A stretch of DNA of 38,222 nucleotides, from the NCBI GenBank assembly GCA_022508785.1, contig JAFLUN010000009.1, positions 1 through 38,222 on the forward strand. Direction: 5' to 3'. The translations under genes were made by a program, and so were the position numbers. Origin of the DNA: Oscillospiraceae bacterium. Lineage in GTDB: Bacteria > Bacillota > Clostridia > Oscillospirales > Acutalibacteraceae. Positions within the stretch are counted from its first letter, which is position 1, and each line of letters opens with the position of its first letter. Below, one piece after another: positions 19,101-27,564 of this stretch. The notes under the pieces were generated by a model. The model had not been told where the DNA came from and ran no database searches. It worked only from the letters and a program-made list of their open reading frames with translations.

Positions 19101-21105
19101 CCGTAACTGTTCCGTTATCTGAAATTTTTGCAAAGTCGTTTTCAGTGTATTTTGCACCTCTTATGCCCGTCACATCCGATGCGGCAGATGACGAAGGATC
19201 AAATGGAACGTCTCCGTCATTGCTTACAATGCCCCAATAGCTTACAGATGCACTTACACTTGCAGGAGAGAAAGAGCCGTTAAACGTAACGGGGAAATCT
19301 TTAATTACATAGTCAAAGCCGTCAATATTTGCCTGAGTTAAATTATTGACAAGAGTCGCTTTAACAGTTACAGTCACCGTTCTGGAAATGCCGCCGACAG
19401 TTGCAGTAATTTCAACTGTTTGGGAATTGCCGCGCCAACCATAGTCACCGCCGTCAACGCCGAACACCAAACCGTTTTCATCAACCGTAGCAATTTTGGG
19501 ATTTGCTGAGGTCCATTTTATTGTTTCAAGAATTTCTTCATCATAGTCCGAAGGAGCTATGTTACTAAGTGAAAGCTGAACGGTACTGCCCGCATTAACC
19601 GTCAAAGTGCCGCTAATGCTGAAATCGGTAATCGGCTTACCGATAAATATGCTCTTCGTCTTTTCAACGGTAACACCGTTGTAAGTTGCCCTTGCAACAA
19701 TTGTAATGACACCGCTTGACAGTGCCGAAAGATTACCGTTTGAATCTATTGTGCCGTAAAATGTTGTGGCAGGCTCAGCCGAGGTTGCCATTACATAATT
19801 GCCTTCATCGTCAAGAATACCCCATTCTCTTACAACAGAGCTGTTAGTATTAAATCTTGAAGGATAAACCGTTGATGTGTATTTTGAGGTATTTCCTGTG
19901 CCGAGCGCATCTTCACCCTCAATATCAATATCTGTAATATTTCCCTGAAGTAAGCCACGCTTAACCTCAACCTCAACGCTTCTCGTAACATCGCCTATCG
20001 TTACTGAAACGGTCGCTTTTTTGGAATAAACAAGTCCGCTGCCACCGTCAAGACCCGTAATATTACCTTCCTGGTCAACGATAACAATTGAAGGGTCAGA
20101 GCTTTCCCAAACTGCGTCACCTAAATATGCGCCTGCCGGAACAGGATTGGTTATTTCAAGGTTTGCAGTCTCACCCTCCTGAATGCTCGTCGTACCGCTG
20201 ATTGTAAAATCAGTTACGGGAAGGTCTTCCTTTGCAACTATGTTAAATGTAATTGAATCTGAAAAGGCTGCATAAAGGGTACTTGACGGAGTAACCTTTA
20301 TCTTTAATTTACCGGGACTTGTAAATGAAACAAGTCCGTTTTCGGAAACGTCGCCTTTTGCAGTTTCAAAAAGGCCCTTGTCAACACTCCATTTAACACC
20401 CTGCTTCAGTCTTACGGGAGTTACTGCACCGTAAAGCTGAACCGTTGTACCGACTGCTACCGTCGTCGGCACTACCTTTTTGTTTGTAATGTGAACACCC
20501 GTCGGCATTGCCTGCGCTACTATGCTTTGAGTAACAAGAATGTCTACGGTATCGCTTGAGATTTGAACTCCGTCAGCACTGTAAAGGGTTGCCGTTACAA
20601 CAACGTTCATATTGTCAAGATAGTTACGAAGGCTTTCTCCTAACTGTTCACCGACAACGCCCGAAACAATTGATACAAGTATATCTGTATTAACTGTTTC
20701 AAGGTCAACACCGCTCGAAGCAATAGCGTCTTCAATAGCTTTCGCCATTGTTTCGCCTACTAACGGAGTAGGTCTTACCTGCTCGTCTATCCAAAGCTGA
20801 ATGATAGCGGCCTTTGAATAGTCGTAACCGGTTACTTTACCGTTCTCGTCAACGTCTGCCAAAAGAGGAAGATTGCTTTCCCATACAACGTAAGCCCCTT
20901 CCGGCATTTCGGGAGTAACAGAATAATAAAGCTGAACGCTTCTGTACTCCTGAACCTCAACTCTTTCAGTAATTTCATTTCCGTTAGAATCTGTGATTAC
21001 AATTTTTTCTTTTGCAGCTAATACCGAAAACGCCGGATTAAATGCAGAAATCACAAATAAAACGGAGAGTAAAAATCCTATTGATTTAATAAAACTTTTC
21101 CTCAT
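16114..21105 (-). CDS. Giant secreted multi-Ig-like surface protein with CnaB-like domain and C-terminal dockerin
   Basis: Signal peptide MRKSFIKSIGFLLSVLFVISAFNPAFSVLA; Big_2 repeats (WTSANPKIATVDENGLVFGVDGG), Big_3 repeats (YVEGETQLDLSGLKV, YLEGETELDLENLTV), four WTxxxITFTLS...TYYY..NGW..I repeats, GTVTLAAPEGIDTVTVKIYDYSTGSLIGKKVVSTADGSYLFDGVENG, dockerin GDVDLDGDVDYDDY...ADMNGDGVVDAIDALYLELY. Confidence 0.9.
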   Translation of the reverse strand: MRKSFIKSIGFLLSVLFVISAFNPAFSVLAAKEKIVITDSNGNEITERVEVQEYRSVQLYYSVTPEMPEGAYVVWESNLPLLADVDENGKVTGYDYSKAAIIQLWIDEQVRPTPLVGETMAKAIEDAIASSGVDLETVNTDILVSIVSGVVGEQLGESLRNYLDNMNVVVTATLYSADGVQISSDTVDILVTQSIVAQAMPTGVHITNKKVVPTTVAVGTTVQLYGAVTPVRLKQGVKWSVDKGLFETAKGDVSENGLVSFTSPGKLKIKVTPSSTLYAAFSDSITFNIVAKEDLPVTDFTISGTTSIQEGETANLEITNPVPAGAYLGDAVWESSDPSIVIVDQEGNITGLDGGSGLVYSKKATVSVTIGDVTRSVEVEVKRGLLQGNITDIDIEGEDALGTGNTSKYTSTVYPSRFNTNSSVVREWGILDDEGNYVMATSAEPATTFYGTIDSNGNLSALSSGVITIVARATYNGVTVEKTKSIFIGKPITDFSISGTLTVNAGSTVQLSLSNIAPSDYDEEILETIKWTSANPKIATVDENGLVFGVDGGDYGWRGNSQTVEITATVGGISRTVTVTVKATLVNNLTQANIDGFDYVIKDFPVTFNGSFSPASVSASVSYWGIVSNDGDVPFDPSSSAASDVTGIRGAKYTENDFAKISDNGTVTALNPGETDIYLYGRRTTTSKVITSKHLNIIELEPKSITVTPPARTEYVEGETQLDLSGLKVELTYDRSEIEKYYGDTSELYQDSDLTVEVTDYTVAEINPKILDTEQYIVLTVTRAGRSYRGVFAITLASKKVESIELTNPRYRYLEGETELDLENLTVKANYSNAPSEMVENYRVHTEDFDPTLYNVEQNITVTYTHEGRSASATFPVIVYGIPVVSVDTNGYDGEWTPNNITFTLSATNELNGLTYYYRTEDSSDWIAISGNTLNITENLEDVYYFKAINSENVESAETEGFDAKRDDVTPYFVLNKEINTVTNKDFKIRIDNIIVGISGIKSITVNGTDITGSTEFTVTENGDYTVTVTANNGLSKTLIKSVNNIDRDAPFVKEFTLKHKLTGDNARELSEEEFGLYFNEIVELTVTADDVGIAGIDRIEYRLLDEYRIPVSNEWIVYNELAKPQFSPNFKGYVEVRVIDKAGNESEIVYSDGFVIDGDKPTDVEISAVSKGEPYENGKWTSGSVSISVNSYAFSGIYEYLYRIDGGEWTAMNAPEVVVSEDGEHLVEFKTVSFSALESNISSIEVKIDTQTPIIRVDFQGTFNRWTGEDMTFILSTLEPSLSGITYYYNDGNGWVEITTGNEIVLYDNIYAEYQFMAVNGAGTASAPSDSYIVMIDTVVPTVEATQEVTDITVDPYKVYLNYTCGEAGIKSVTVNGEDITSAEYFTVSENGSYLITVTGNNLKTYNYLLVIDNFYDLTNPGNKPVLQVTVEGAIGIRTGNDITFTLSNPDGQEVTYYYDNGNGWTEISGNTLTLSESIIADYKFKAVNKYGVESYESPVYSVILDKQQKTGASLYGTVTLAAPEGIDTVTVKIYDYSTGSLIGKKVVSTADGSYLFDGVENGAFILVAECDGHEVFRTYVYVSGDTEQNIDLCKGMELMGDVDLDGDVDYDDYYLMVENIQCLNTLSELQKKNADMNGDGVVDAIDALYLELYLNGVNIFP

Positions 21106-21140
21106 TCAATTTCACTCCACAGCAAAAAAATTATCGTGTA

Positions 21141-21169
21141 ATTCTATCATATTTATATGATTTTTTCAA
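21141..21169 (-). promoter_or_regulatory. Sigma-A-like promoter of the giant dockerin gene with palindromic spacer
   Basis: Minus strand TTGAAA-N17-TAGAAT; the spacer contains ATCATAT-AA-ATATGAT. Confidence 0.55.
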
Positions 21170-21288
21170 TATCTTTCCAATATTTTTTTGCATTTTGACA
21201 AAAAAATTACGCTGATTTATATCAAAATAACTATTCCATTTTTTAATAAGGTATGGTACTATATTTTAAAATTATAAGGGGAAAGGCA

Positions 21289-23967
21289 ATGAAAATAATG
21301 CTAAACAAGAATAAAATTAAAGCAGTAATTGTAAAAACCGTGAAGATTTGTCTTTGCGTTATTCTTTCACTGTGCATTTTAACTTCTGCCGTTTACGGCA
21401 CATTTACACTTTACAGAAATTCCTTAAAAGGAGATTATGCGCTTTTGAAAGGCGACACAAAAAAGGCTTTCGCTACCCAGTACAGCGAAGTAAAAGAATA
21501 TTCTAAAACAAAAACCGTCGGAAGATATTGGCGTGACGGTATGATAGGCGGAAACGGAAAGTTAGGATTTGTAACATCCGGCTCGCCGTACAGCGACACC
21601 ATAACATATCAAGATGTAGATTACATAATGCCCTCAAACCGTGACCGTTACGATTTGCCGGATCTCACTTGGGAGCTTGAAAGCACAAAGCAAAAAATCG
21701 TCAATCTTGATAACAGTCTTGATGTTTCAGGTTGCGGCGAATGGAATTACGGCTACACATTCCACCCGGGTCAGCAATTAAGACTTACGCAGGATAAGCA
21801 CACCTTCTTTAAAGATTATATCCGCTGGACTGACTTTGAAACGGGCGAGGTTGGTGTTTCATACCGCGACAAAAACGGAGTTTGGGAGAGAACCACATTT
21901 ACGTCCAGAACGGACGACGTAACAATTACAAAAATCTCACAATCGTCAACTGGCGCAAAAATAAATATGACACTTTCTCTTGACGATTTAAGCGGAATGT
22001 ATAAATTCGGAAACGGTTATGAAAATGATATGCAGTACAAAAAAATCGTTTCCGATGACGCTTCCGTAATAACTCTTGTTGCGCACTACCCGGGGTATGA
22101 GCTTGCCTCCCTTAAAGACGGCGGCTATGCAGGCGTAACATATATTGTAACTGTCGGCGGAACGAAAGAAAAGATTTCTCTTAACTCTAAAAAAGATGAA
22201 GCCGTAAATGTAGGCGAAGCAGACCCTGCCGTTAAAATCACAGATGCAGACGAAGTTTACCTTATCACTAAAAACGACCGCACCTTCTCAATGGGTAACG
22301 TAAACGACTTTGCCACTGCCTCATCTTATGAGCTTGTAGATACTCTTTTAAAAGACTGTAAAGCTGTTGCGAAAAAATATACTGTTAACGGCAAATTCGA
22401 TTACTCTGCCGCACTTAAACCCAGCGCGGAAATTCACTCCGAAATGTTCAACCGCGCTTCCTTTACCTTGGGCGAAGGTGAAAACGCTATGAGATACCTT
22501 TCCAATGAAGAGCTTCTCACAAAACAGAAATTCTCAAGAGATATCAATGATGCTCTTATGGAAAGAATTTATATGCAGGCACGCTTTGCCGCTGTTTGCG
22601 CAAGCGGATATTCAATGACACGCCTTTCGGGAATGTGGACGGGCGAATGGAACCCGGGCTGGCGAAGCGAATACACCATGGACGCAAACGTTAATCTTCA
22701 GTCCTCGGGAATGAACACGGCAAATCTTATTGAGTTCAGCGAAGGCTACGTTAAATTTATTTTGCGTCAGGTTGACGATTGGAAGATAAATGCCGAAAAA
22801 AGCTACGGTATGCACGACGCTTTAATGGCTCCCGTAAACTGTGACGGCGACGGCGCTTTAGGTGCTGAATACTGTCAGGAGTACCCGTTCCAGTATTGGA
22901 ATGCGGGAACGAGCTGGATGCTTCAGCCGATTTTTGAAATGTATCAGTGCTACGGCAATGTTACGTTTAAAGACGACGACGGAAAAGAGTTAAGACTGCT
23001 CGAAGATGTTTTAGTTCCCCTTCTCACAATGCAGTCAAATTTCTGGGAACAGCTCGTTTCCCCCGAATATTACACGGATAAAGACGGCAACGCAAAGTAC
23101 GAGAAAGGCAAAACAGCTCTCAATGACGGTGAAAAATATTTGATTATCCCCTCATATTCACCTGAAAATATGACGGGCGGTTCGGTTTACAATTCAACCC
23201 TTGCCGCCAACGCCGCTATTGACATTGCCGCAGCAAAGAGCGGTCTTCAAATGACAATAGACTGCGAAAACGATGCAAAGCTTGAAGGCTACGAAGAAAG
23301 AGTAGCAAAATGGACTGAATTGCTGAATAAGATGCCCGATTACCTGTTTGACAGCACGGGCGCTATTAAAGAATGGTGCGCAAATCAGTATGAGGAAAAC
23401 AACAGACACCGCCACATAAGCCACCTTTACTGCGCGTGGCCGCTTATGGAAACCCAGCACGATGAAAACTTAGCAAAAGCCTGCTTGCAGGCGGTAAATA
23501 ACCGTGAAAAAGAGAACAGCGCTTCTCACGGATTTGTTCATCAGGCTCTTGTATTCGCAAGGCTCAAGCAAGGTGAAAACGTTTACAAATTAGTTCACGG
23601 TCTTTTAAAGAGCAATATTTGCTACACATCTCTTATGACTGACCACAACACAAACCGCGGTTCTGATACATACTGCACAGATACGGAGTTGGGGCTTGTG
23701 GGAATAGTAAACGAAACTTTGCTTTGCTCGGATACGGGTGAAATTGAAATTCTCCCTGCTCTTCCGCAGAAATGGGCAAAGGGAGAAATTACAGGTCTTG
23801 CCGCACGCACAGAGGCTACCGTATCAATCAAATGGGCAGACGGCAAAGCAACAGCGAAAATCACGTCAAATATAGACCAGACAATTTCCGTTTCCTGCGC
23901 AGGCGGTGAAGCGCAAAGCATAACCTTTGCAAAAGGCGAAACGAAAACAGTTGAATTTGATTTTTAA
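21289..23967 (+). CDS. GH95-like glycoside hydrolase (alpha-L-fucosidase/galactosidase superfamily), N-terminally anchored or secreted
   Basis: LSGMWTGEWNPGWRSEYTMDANVNLQ, IIPSYSPENMTG, NRHRHISHLYCAWPLMETQ, DTELGLVGIVNETLLCSDTGEIEILPALPQKWAKGEITGLAARTEATVSIKW; hydrophobic segment ICLCVILSLCILTSAVYG. Start 21289 follows GGGGAAAGGCA. Confidence 0.8.
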   Translation: MKIMLNKNKIKAVIVKTVKICLCVILSLCILTSAVYGTFTLYRNSLKGDYALLKGDTKKAFATQYSEVKEYSKTKTVGRYWRDGMIGGNGKLGFVTSGSPYSDTITYQDVDYIMPSNRDRYDLPDLTWELESTKQKIVNLDNSLDVSGCGEWNYGYTFHPGQQLRLTQDKHTFFKDYIRWTDFETGEVGVSYRDKNGVWERTTFTSRTDDVTITKISQSSTGAKINMTLSLDDLSGMYKFGNGYENDMQYKKIVSDDASVITLVAHYPGYELASLKDGGYAGVTYIVTVGGTKEKISLNSKKDEAVNVGEADPAVKITDADEVYLITKNDRTFSMGNVNDFATASSYELVDTLLKDCKAVAKKYTVNGKFDYSAALKPSAEIHSEMFNRASFTLGEGENAMRYLSNEELLTKQKFSRDINDALMERIYMQARFAAVCASGYSMTRLSGMWTGEWNPGWRSEYTMDANVNLQSSGMNTANLIEFSEGYVKFILRQVDDWKINAEKSYGMHDALMAPVNCDGDGALGAEYCQEYPFQYWNAGTSWMLQPIFEMYQCYGNVTFKDDDGKELRLLEDVLVPLLTMQSNFWEQLVSPEYYTDKDGNAKYEKGKTALNDGEKYLIIPSYSPENMTGGSVYNSTLAANAAIDIAAAKSGLQMTIDCENDAKLEGYEERVAKWTELLNKMPDYLFDSTGAIKEWCANQYEENNRHRHISHLYCAWPLMETQHDENLAKACLQAVNNREKENSASHGFVHQALVFARLKQGENVYKLVHGLLKSNICYTSLMTDHNTNRGSDTYCTDTELGLVGIVNETLLCSDTGEIEILPALPQKWAKGEITGLAARTEATVSIKWADGKATAKITSNIDQTISVSCAGGEAQSITFAKGETKTVEFDF

Positions 23968-23993
23968 GTAAACACACAAAAACGGCAGAAAAA

Positions 23994-24021
23994 GCCCAAG
24001 TTGTCATAGGACAACTTGGGC
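23994..24021 (+). terminator. Strong hairpin terminator after the GH95-like gene
   Basis: GCCCAAGTTGTC-ATAG-GACAACTTGGGC, perfect 12-bp stem, followed by AGTTTTATT. Confidence 0.75.
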
Positions 24022-24131
24022 AGTTTTATTCGCCTTACGGCGAGTTTTATTGCTACGCAGTGATATTTGTCTTACGACAAGTGATATTGCCTTCGGCAGT
24101 TTCAACGATAAAATAGATATCATTTTATATC
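24022..24131. repeat. Tandem array of about 20-nt mini-hairpin units plus AT-rich palindrome
   Basis: GTTTTAT-TCGCC-TTAC-GGCGA; GTTTTATTGC-TAC-GCA; GTGATAT-TTGTC-TTAC-GACAA; GTGATAT-TGCC-TTC-GGCA; then GATAAAAT...ATTTTATATC. Confidence 0.7.
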
Positions 24132-25260
24132 ACATCAAAAGCCACGCTAAATCCGTACTTGTTGAGATGTTTTCGGCGCCGAACATAAAGAGCGCTTCCG
24201 TAAAATTCTCCGCTTCTATGAGCTTATTCACTGATTTTTTGTAATAACGCAAATCAACCATAACTATCTCTTCATAATTTTCTATTGCAAAGGTTGTAAA
24301 GCAATGAGCGTATGAATCTTTTACTATAAGCAATTTTTTGCCGTTAGTTACGTTTTCGTTATGTATTCTCACAAAAGCGTGATTTCCGTCAAGGAAAACG
24401 GGGTATTTGTCTTTATTCTCAAGGTGTGAGTAAAAATAAAGACTGTCAAAGGACTGGGCGCCCTTGCCGTCATCAACCGTCACATTATATTTATTGCCCG
24501 AAGTGTTGCCGTAGATTTCAACGGTATCGCCCTTTTTAAGCCAAAATCCGCTTTTGGAATACGTTGTACCGTAAAATCCGTCAACACTTTTGATTAAAGA
24601 AAAGCTCTGCGTTTCCTCGCCTGTCGCCTTGCAAAATTCGTTATAAACCAGCATTGAGCCTTTGCTTGTTAAATGGTGGTCGGTTTTATAATAAATTTGA
24701 GTATCTGCCTTTTGGCTTTCAAATGTATCTCTCACATCAATGAAATTTGCGCTTTTTATTGTACTTTTTGCGCAGTCAAAAATTGCGCCGTCGTTATATT
24801 CCTTGTGATTTGCAGGTAATTTTTCCGAAAGCACATACCCTGCCTGCGGAATAATTATCACGCTTGAAGGAATATTTGTCTTTTCAATAAACTTTTCAAT
24901 ATACCCTGCATTTTTAAGCATTTTAGCCTCGTCAAAGGATGAGGGCTCGGTAATGAGATAGCCGTCTTTTGCGGCGTAAATTCCGTTTTCGCCCGATTTT
25001 CCGAGGGCTAATCCAAAATAAGCGTCAATGCCTATAAACATATCTCTAAATGGGAAATGGTCTGACAAATATTTTTCAAATCCGTCGGTAAATTCGCCGT
25101 TTTTTACGCTTTCAAGTGTAATTTTGGGAAATTCCGAAAGCGAGCGTTTCTCCGTTTCGGAAAAGTCATTTTTCGGCAACACAAAAAGCATAATCACAAA
25201 TGAGAATATGAATAAAAGAAACACGCAGGGCAATATTCTGTTTTTGGCTTTTTCACTCAC
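24130..25260 (-). CDS. DHHW-family (AlgX/AlgJ-like SGNH-fold) protein
   Basis: FSETEKRSLSEFPKITLESVKNGEFTDGFEKYLSDHFPFRDMFIGIDAYFG; YYKTDHHLTSKGSMLVYNEFC (DHHx); LLIVKDSYAHCFTTFAI. Confidence 0.9.
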   Translation of the reverse strand: MSEKAKNRILPCVFLLFIFSFVIMLFVLPKNDFSETEKRSLSEFPKITLESVKNGEFTDGFEKYLSDHFPFRDMFIGIDAYFGLALGKSGENGIYAAKDGYLITEPSSFDEAKMLKNAGYIEKFIEKTNIPSSVIIIPQAGYVLSEKLPANHKEYNDGAIFDCAKSTIKSANFIDVRDTFESQKADTQIYYKTDHHLTSKGSMLVYNEFCKATGEETQSFSLIKSVDGFYGTTYSKSGFWLKKGDTVEIYGNTSGNKYNVTVDDGKGAQSFDSLYFYSHLENKDKYPVFLDGNHAFVRIHNENVTNGKKLLIVKDSYAHCFTTFAIENYEEIVMVDLRYYKKSVNKLIEAENFTEALFMFGAENISTSTDLAWLLM

Positions 25261-25272
25261 TTATCTCACCTC

Positions 25273-26679
25273 TTAAAATCTGAAATAAAGGAACGGATTA
25301 TACCCCGAACGCACCAGCGACGATGTGCAAAGTGTTAAAATAACAACTACTGCGCACGCCTCGATTACGGGGAAGAATTTTATCTTTACAAGTTTGAAAT
25401 AAATTTTTCTTATTACTGGGAGCGAAGCAAAAACTGCTATGCACAAAACGGGCAAATATGAAATGATAAAGCTTAGTAAATCTCTGCTTGTTCCCGCTGA
25501 ATAAAGCCCGAACATTCCGCCAACGTATCTTAAAATGTCCGCAACCGATGCAAAATCGAAAATCACCCAGCCGACGATTACAAAAAACATTGTGTAAATG
25601 TGGGAAAACGCGGACGGTATTTTTGAAAGCAGTTTTAACGTAAAGAACTTTTCAACGGTCAAAAGCACGCCGAAATAAACGCCCCACAAAAGGAAATTCC
25701 AAGACGCCCCGTGCCAAAAGCCTGTCAGCGCCCAAACTATGAAAATGTTAAGACATTGCCTGCCCCTGCCCTTGCGGTTGCCGCCTAAGGGTATGTAAAC
25801 GTATTCTCTGAACCATGTTCCCAAGGATATGTGCCACCGTCTCCAAAATTCCGTTATGCTCTTTGAAATGTACGGATAATCAAAGTTCTTGATAAACTTA
25901 AACCCGAACATATTGCCAAGACCCCTTGCCATGTCGCTGTATCCGCTGAAATCAAAATAAATCTGCAAGGTGAATGCGAGTATTCCTATCCAATGGCCGA
26001 AAACTCCTGCTCCGTCACCTGCAAATTTAAGTTCATTCCAAATAATGCCCATTTCATTGGCTATGAGCACCTTTTTTGCAAGACCGAGGGTGAAAAGGCG
26101 CACTCCGTTGCTGAAAAGTGCCATAGATTCACGCCGTTCGGAAAGCTGGGCTTCAACATCAACGTAACGGACAATGGGACCTGCAATGAGCTGCGGAAAA
26201 AGCGCAACGAACGTGCCGAAGGAAATAATATTTTTCTGCGGTTTGCAGTTGCCCTTGTAAACGTCAATAACATATGACATTGTCTGGAATGTGTAAAAAG
26301 AAATGCCTATGGGTAAAGCGATTTCGGGATTCGGCAAAAACGAAAACACGGGTAAATATTTTAAAGTGCTTACAAAAAGCCCTGCATATTTGAAATATCC
26401 TAAAAGGGCAAGGTTTACAACGACACAGGAAACTAGTACCGCCTTTGCCTTCTTGCCTTTACCTGCAAGCTTTCCTAAAAGCAGACCGCACACATAGTTT
26501 ACAAGTATTGAAAAAAGCATTAGGAAAATAAAAACAGGTTCGCCGTAGCCGTAGAAAAACAGGCTGAATATCAAAAGAACAAAATTACGGAATTTCCTCG
26601 GCACAGCGTAATAAACCGCCAATGTAAGTGCAAAAAATCCGAACAAAAACGGAAGACTTGAAAATACCACCTGTTTCAC
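25273..26679 (-). CDS. MBOAT family O-acyltransferase
   Basis: FYTFQTMSYVIDVYKGNCKPQKN, FSGYSDMARGLGNMFGFKFIKNFDYPYISKSITEFWRRWHISLGTWFREYVYIPLGGNRKG, GFWHGASWNFLLWG. Confidence 0.96.
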   Translation of the reverse strand: MKQVVFSSLPFLFGFFALTLAVYYAVPRKFRNFVLLIFSLFFYGYGEPVFIFLMLFSILVNYVCGLLLGKLAGKGKKAKAVLVSCVVVNLALLGYFKYAGLFVSTLKYLPVFSFLPNPEIALPIGISFYTFQTMSYVIDVYKGNCKPQKNIISFGTFVALFPQLIAGPIVRYVDVEAQLSERRESMALFSNGVRLFTLGLAKKVLIANEMGIIWNELKFAGDGAGVFGHWIGILAFTLQIYFDFSGYSDMARGLGNMFGFKFIKNFDYPYISKSITEFWRRWHISLGTWFREYVYIPLGGNRKGRGRQCLNIFIVWALTGFWHGASWNFLLWGVYFGVLLTVEKFFTLKLLSKIPSAFSHIYTMFFVIVGWVIFDFASVADILRYVGGMFGLYSAGTSRDLLSFIISYLPVLCIAVFASLPVIRKIYFKLVKIKFFPVIEACAVVVILTLCTSSLVRSGYNPFLYFRF

Positions 26680-26683
26680 CTCT

Positions 26684-26715
26684 CAAAAAAAGCGTGCACC
26701 TTTCTCGGCACACGC
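26684..26715 (-). terminator. Terminator between the DUF4358 gene and MBOAT
   Basis: Minus strand GCGTGTGCC-GAGAAA-GGTGCACGC-TTTTTTT. Confidence 0.65.
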
Positions 26716-26733
26716 AAAATAAATCTTAGTTTA

Positions 26734-27231
26734 TTAGTTAACTGATTCCTCTAAAATCTTTTCCATCTGTGCGTGCTTTGCAGAAATGAAAAGCGCTATA
26801 AAGTTTCCCTTTTCAATAATTTTACATTCCTGCGCCAAAGCGTAATTCTCAGCATCATAGTTCTGTGACTGTACCTTTACGTCATCAAGGTGAGCGCTGA
26901 GCTTTTCGGTAATGCGACTTTTGGCTTCATTGCTTGCCGCCTTAATGATTATTACTTCATCAGGGAAAGTGCCGTCTAAGGTTGTAACGCAAACGGCTTC
27001 CGCTATGTCATTTACATCAATATCGTAAAGCTCGCAAAGCTGTTCAGCGCCAAGCTCCAGCGGGTCTGCAAGCTCTGTTTTTTCAATAATGGTATTCTTA
27101 ACGGCGTTTATATCTATTGTAATTTCGCCGGGCGTTTTATCCGAAGGCTTTTCTTCGGGTGTTTTTTCCGTGCAAGCGGTAAGCCCCAAAATCAAGGTTA
27201 AAACAAGAATTAAAGACAAAAACTTTTTCAT
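26734..27231 (-). CDS. DUF4358-type lipoprotein
   Basis: Lipobox MKKFLSLILVLTLILGLTACTEK; ELYDIDVNDIAEAVCVTTLDGTFPDEVIIIKAASNEAKSRITEKLSAHLDDVKVQSQNY; next to MBOAT/DHHW. Confidence 0.75.
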   Translation of the reverse strand: MKKFLSLILVLTLILGLTACTEKTPEEKPSDKTPGEITIDINAVKNTIIEKTELADPLELGAEQLCELYDIDVNDIAEAVCVTTLDGTFPDEVIIIKAASNEAKSRITEKLSAHLDDVKVQSQNYDAENYALAQECKIIEKGNFIALFISAKHAQMEKILEESVN

Positions 27232-27268
27232 ATTTTACTCCTATAAAAAAAGAATAATCTAATTAAAT

Positions 27269-27297
27269 ATTTTACCGCTTAAAATTCACTTCGTCAA
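27269..27297 (-). promoter_or_regulatory. Sigma-A-like promoter for the DUF4358 gene
   Basis: Minus strand TTGACG-N17-TAAAAT. Confidence 0.6.
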
Positions 27298-27330
27298 TAG
27301 TCAAACGACATAAAATGTCGAAAATTAAAA

Positions 27331-27412
27331 GAAAAAACGTGTGCCGAAAATGACACACGCATTGTATTTTGTCAAATTGTGTAAAAACTAAAGTAGACAC
27401 TGATTGATTATA
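27331..27412 (-). ncRNA. Candidate short RNA transcription unit (promoter to terminator, no convincing ORF)
   Basis: Minus strand TCTGAC-N16-TATAAT (27434-27407), about 70 nt, then CGTGTG...CACACG + TTTTTTCTTTT. Confidence 0.35.
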
Positions 27413-27564
27413 GTGTGCAGATTGCGTAGTCAGATTTTTCGTCAGATTGTATAAAGCAGTCGCAAGCATACTGTCGTATGTTAAGAGTGATTTGTGCAAG
27501 ATGGCGGAAAATATGCACGCAAGGTGTGCGCTAAGGCGTTAGCCGTTAATTAGTCAGTGGCTAC

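Noticed and set aside
24022-24131. CRISPR-like array
   Set aside because: Unit length about 20 nt, no constant repeat with unique spacers, no cas genes nearby.
27272-27499. 75-aa minus-strand ORF
   Set aside because: Runs through a terminator hairpin and promoter elements, no SD or motif; treated as non-coding pending Ribo-seq.
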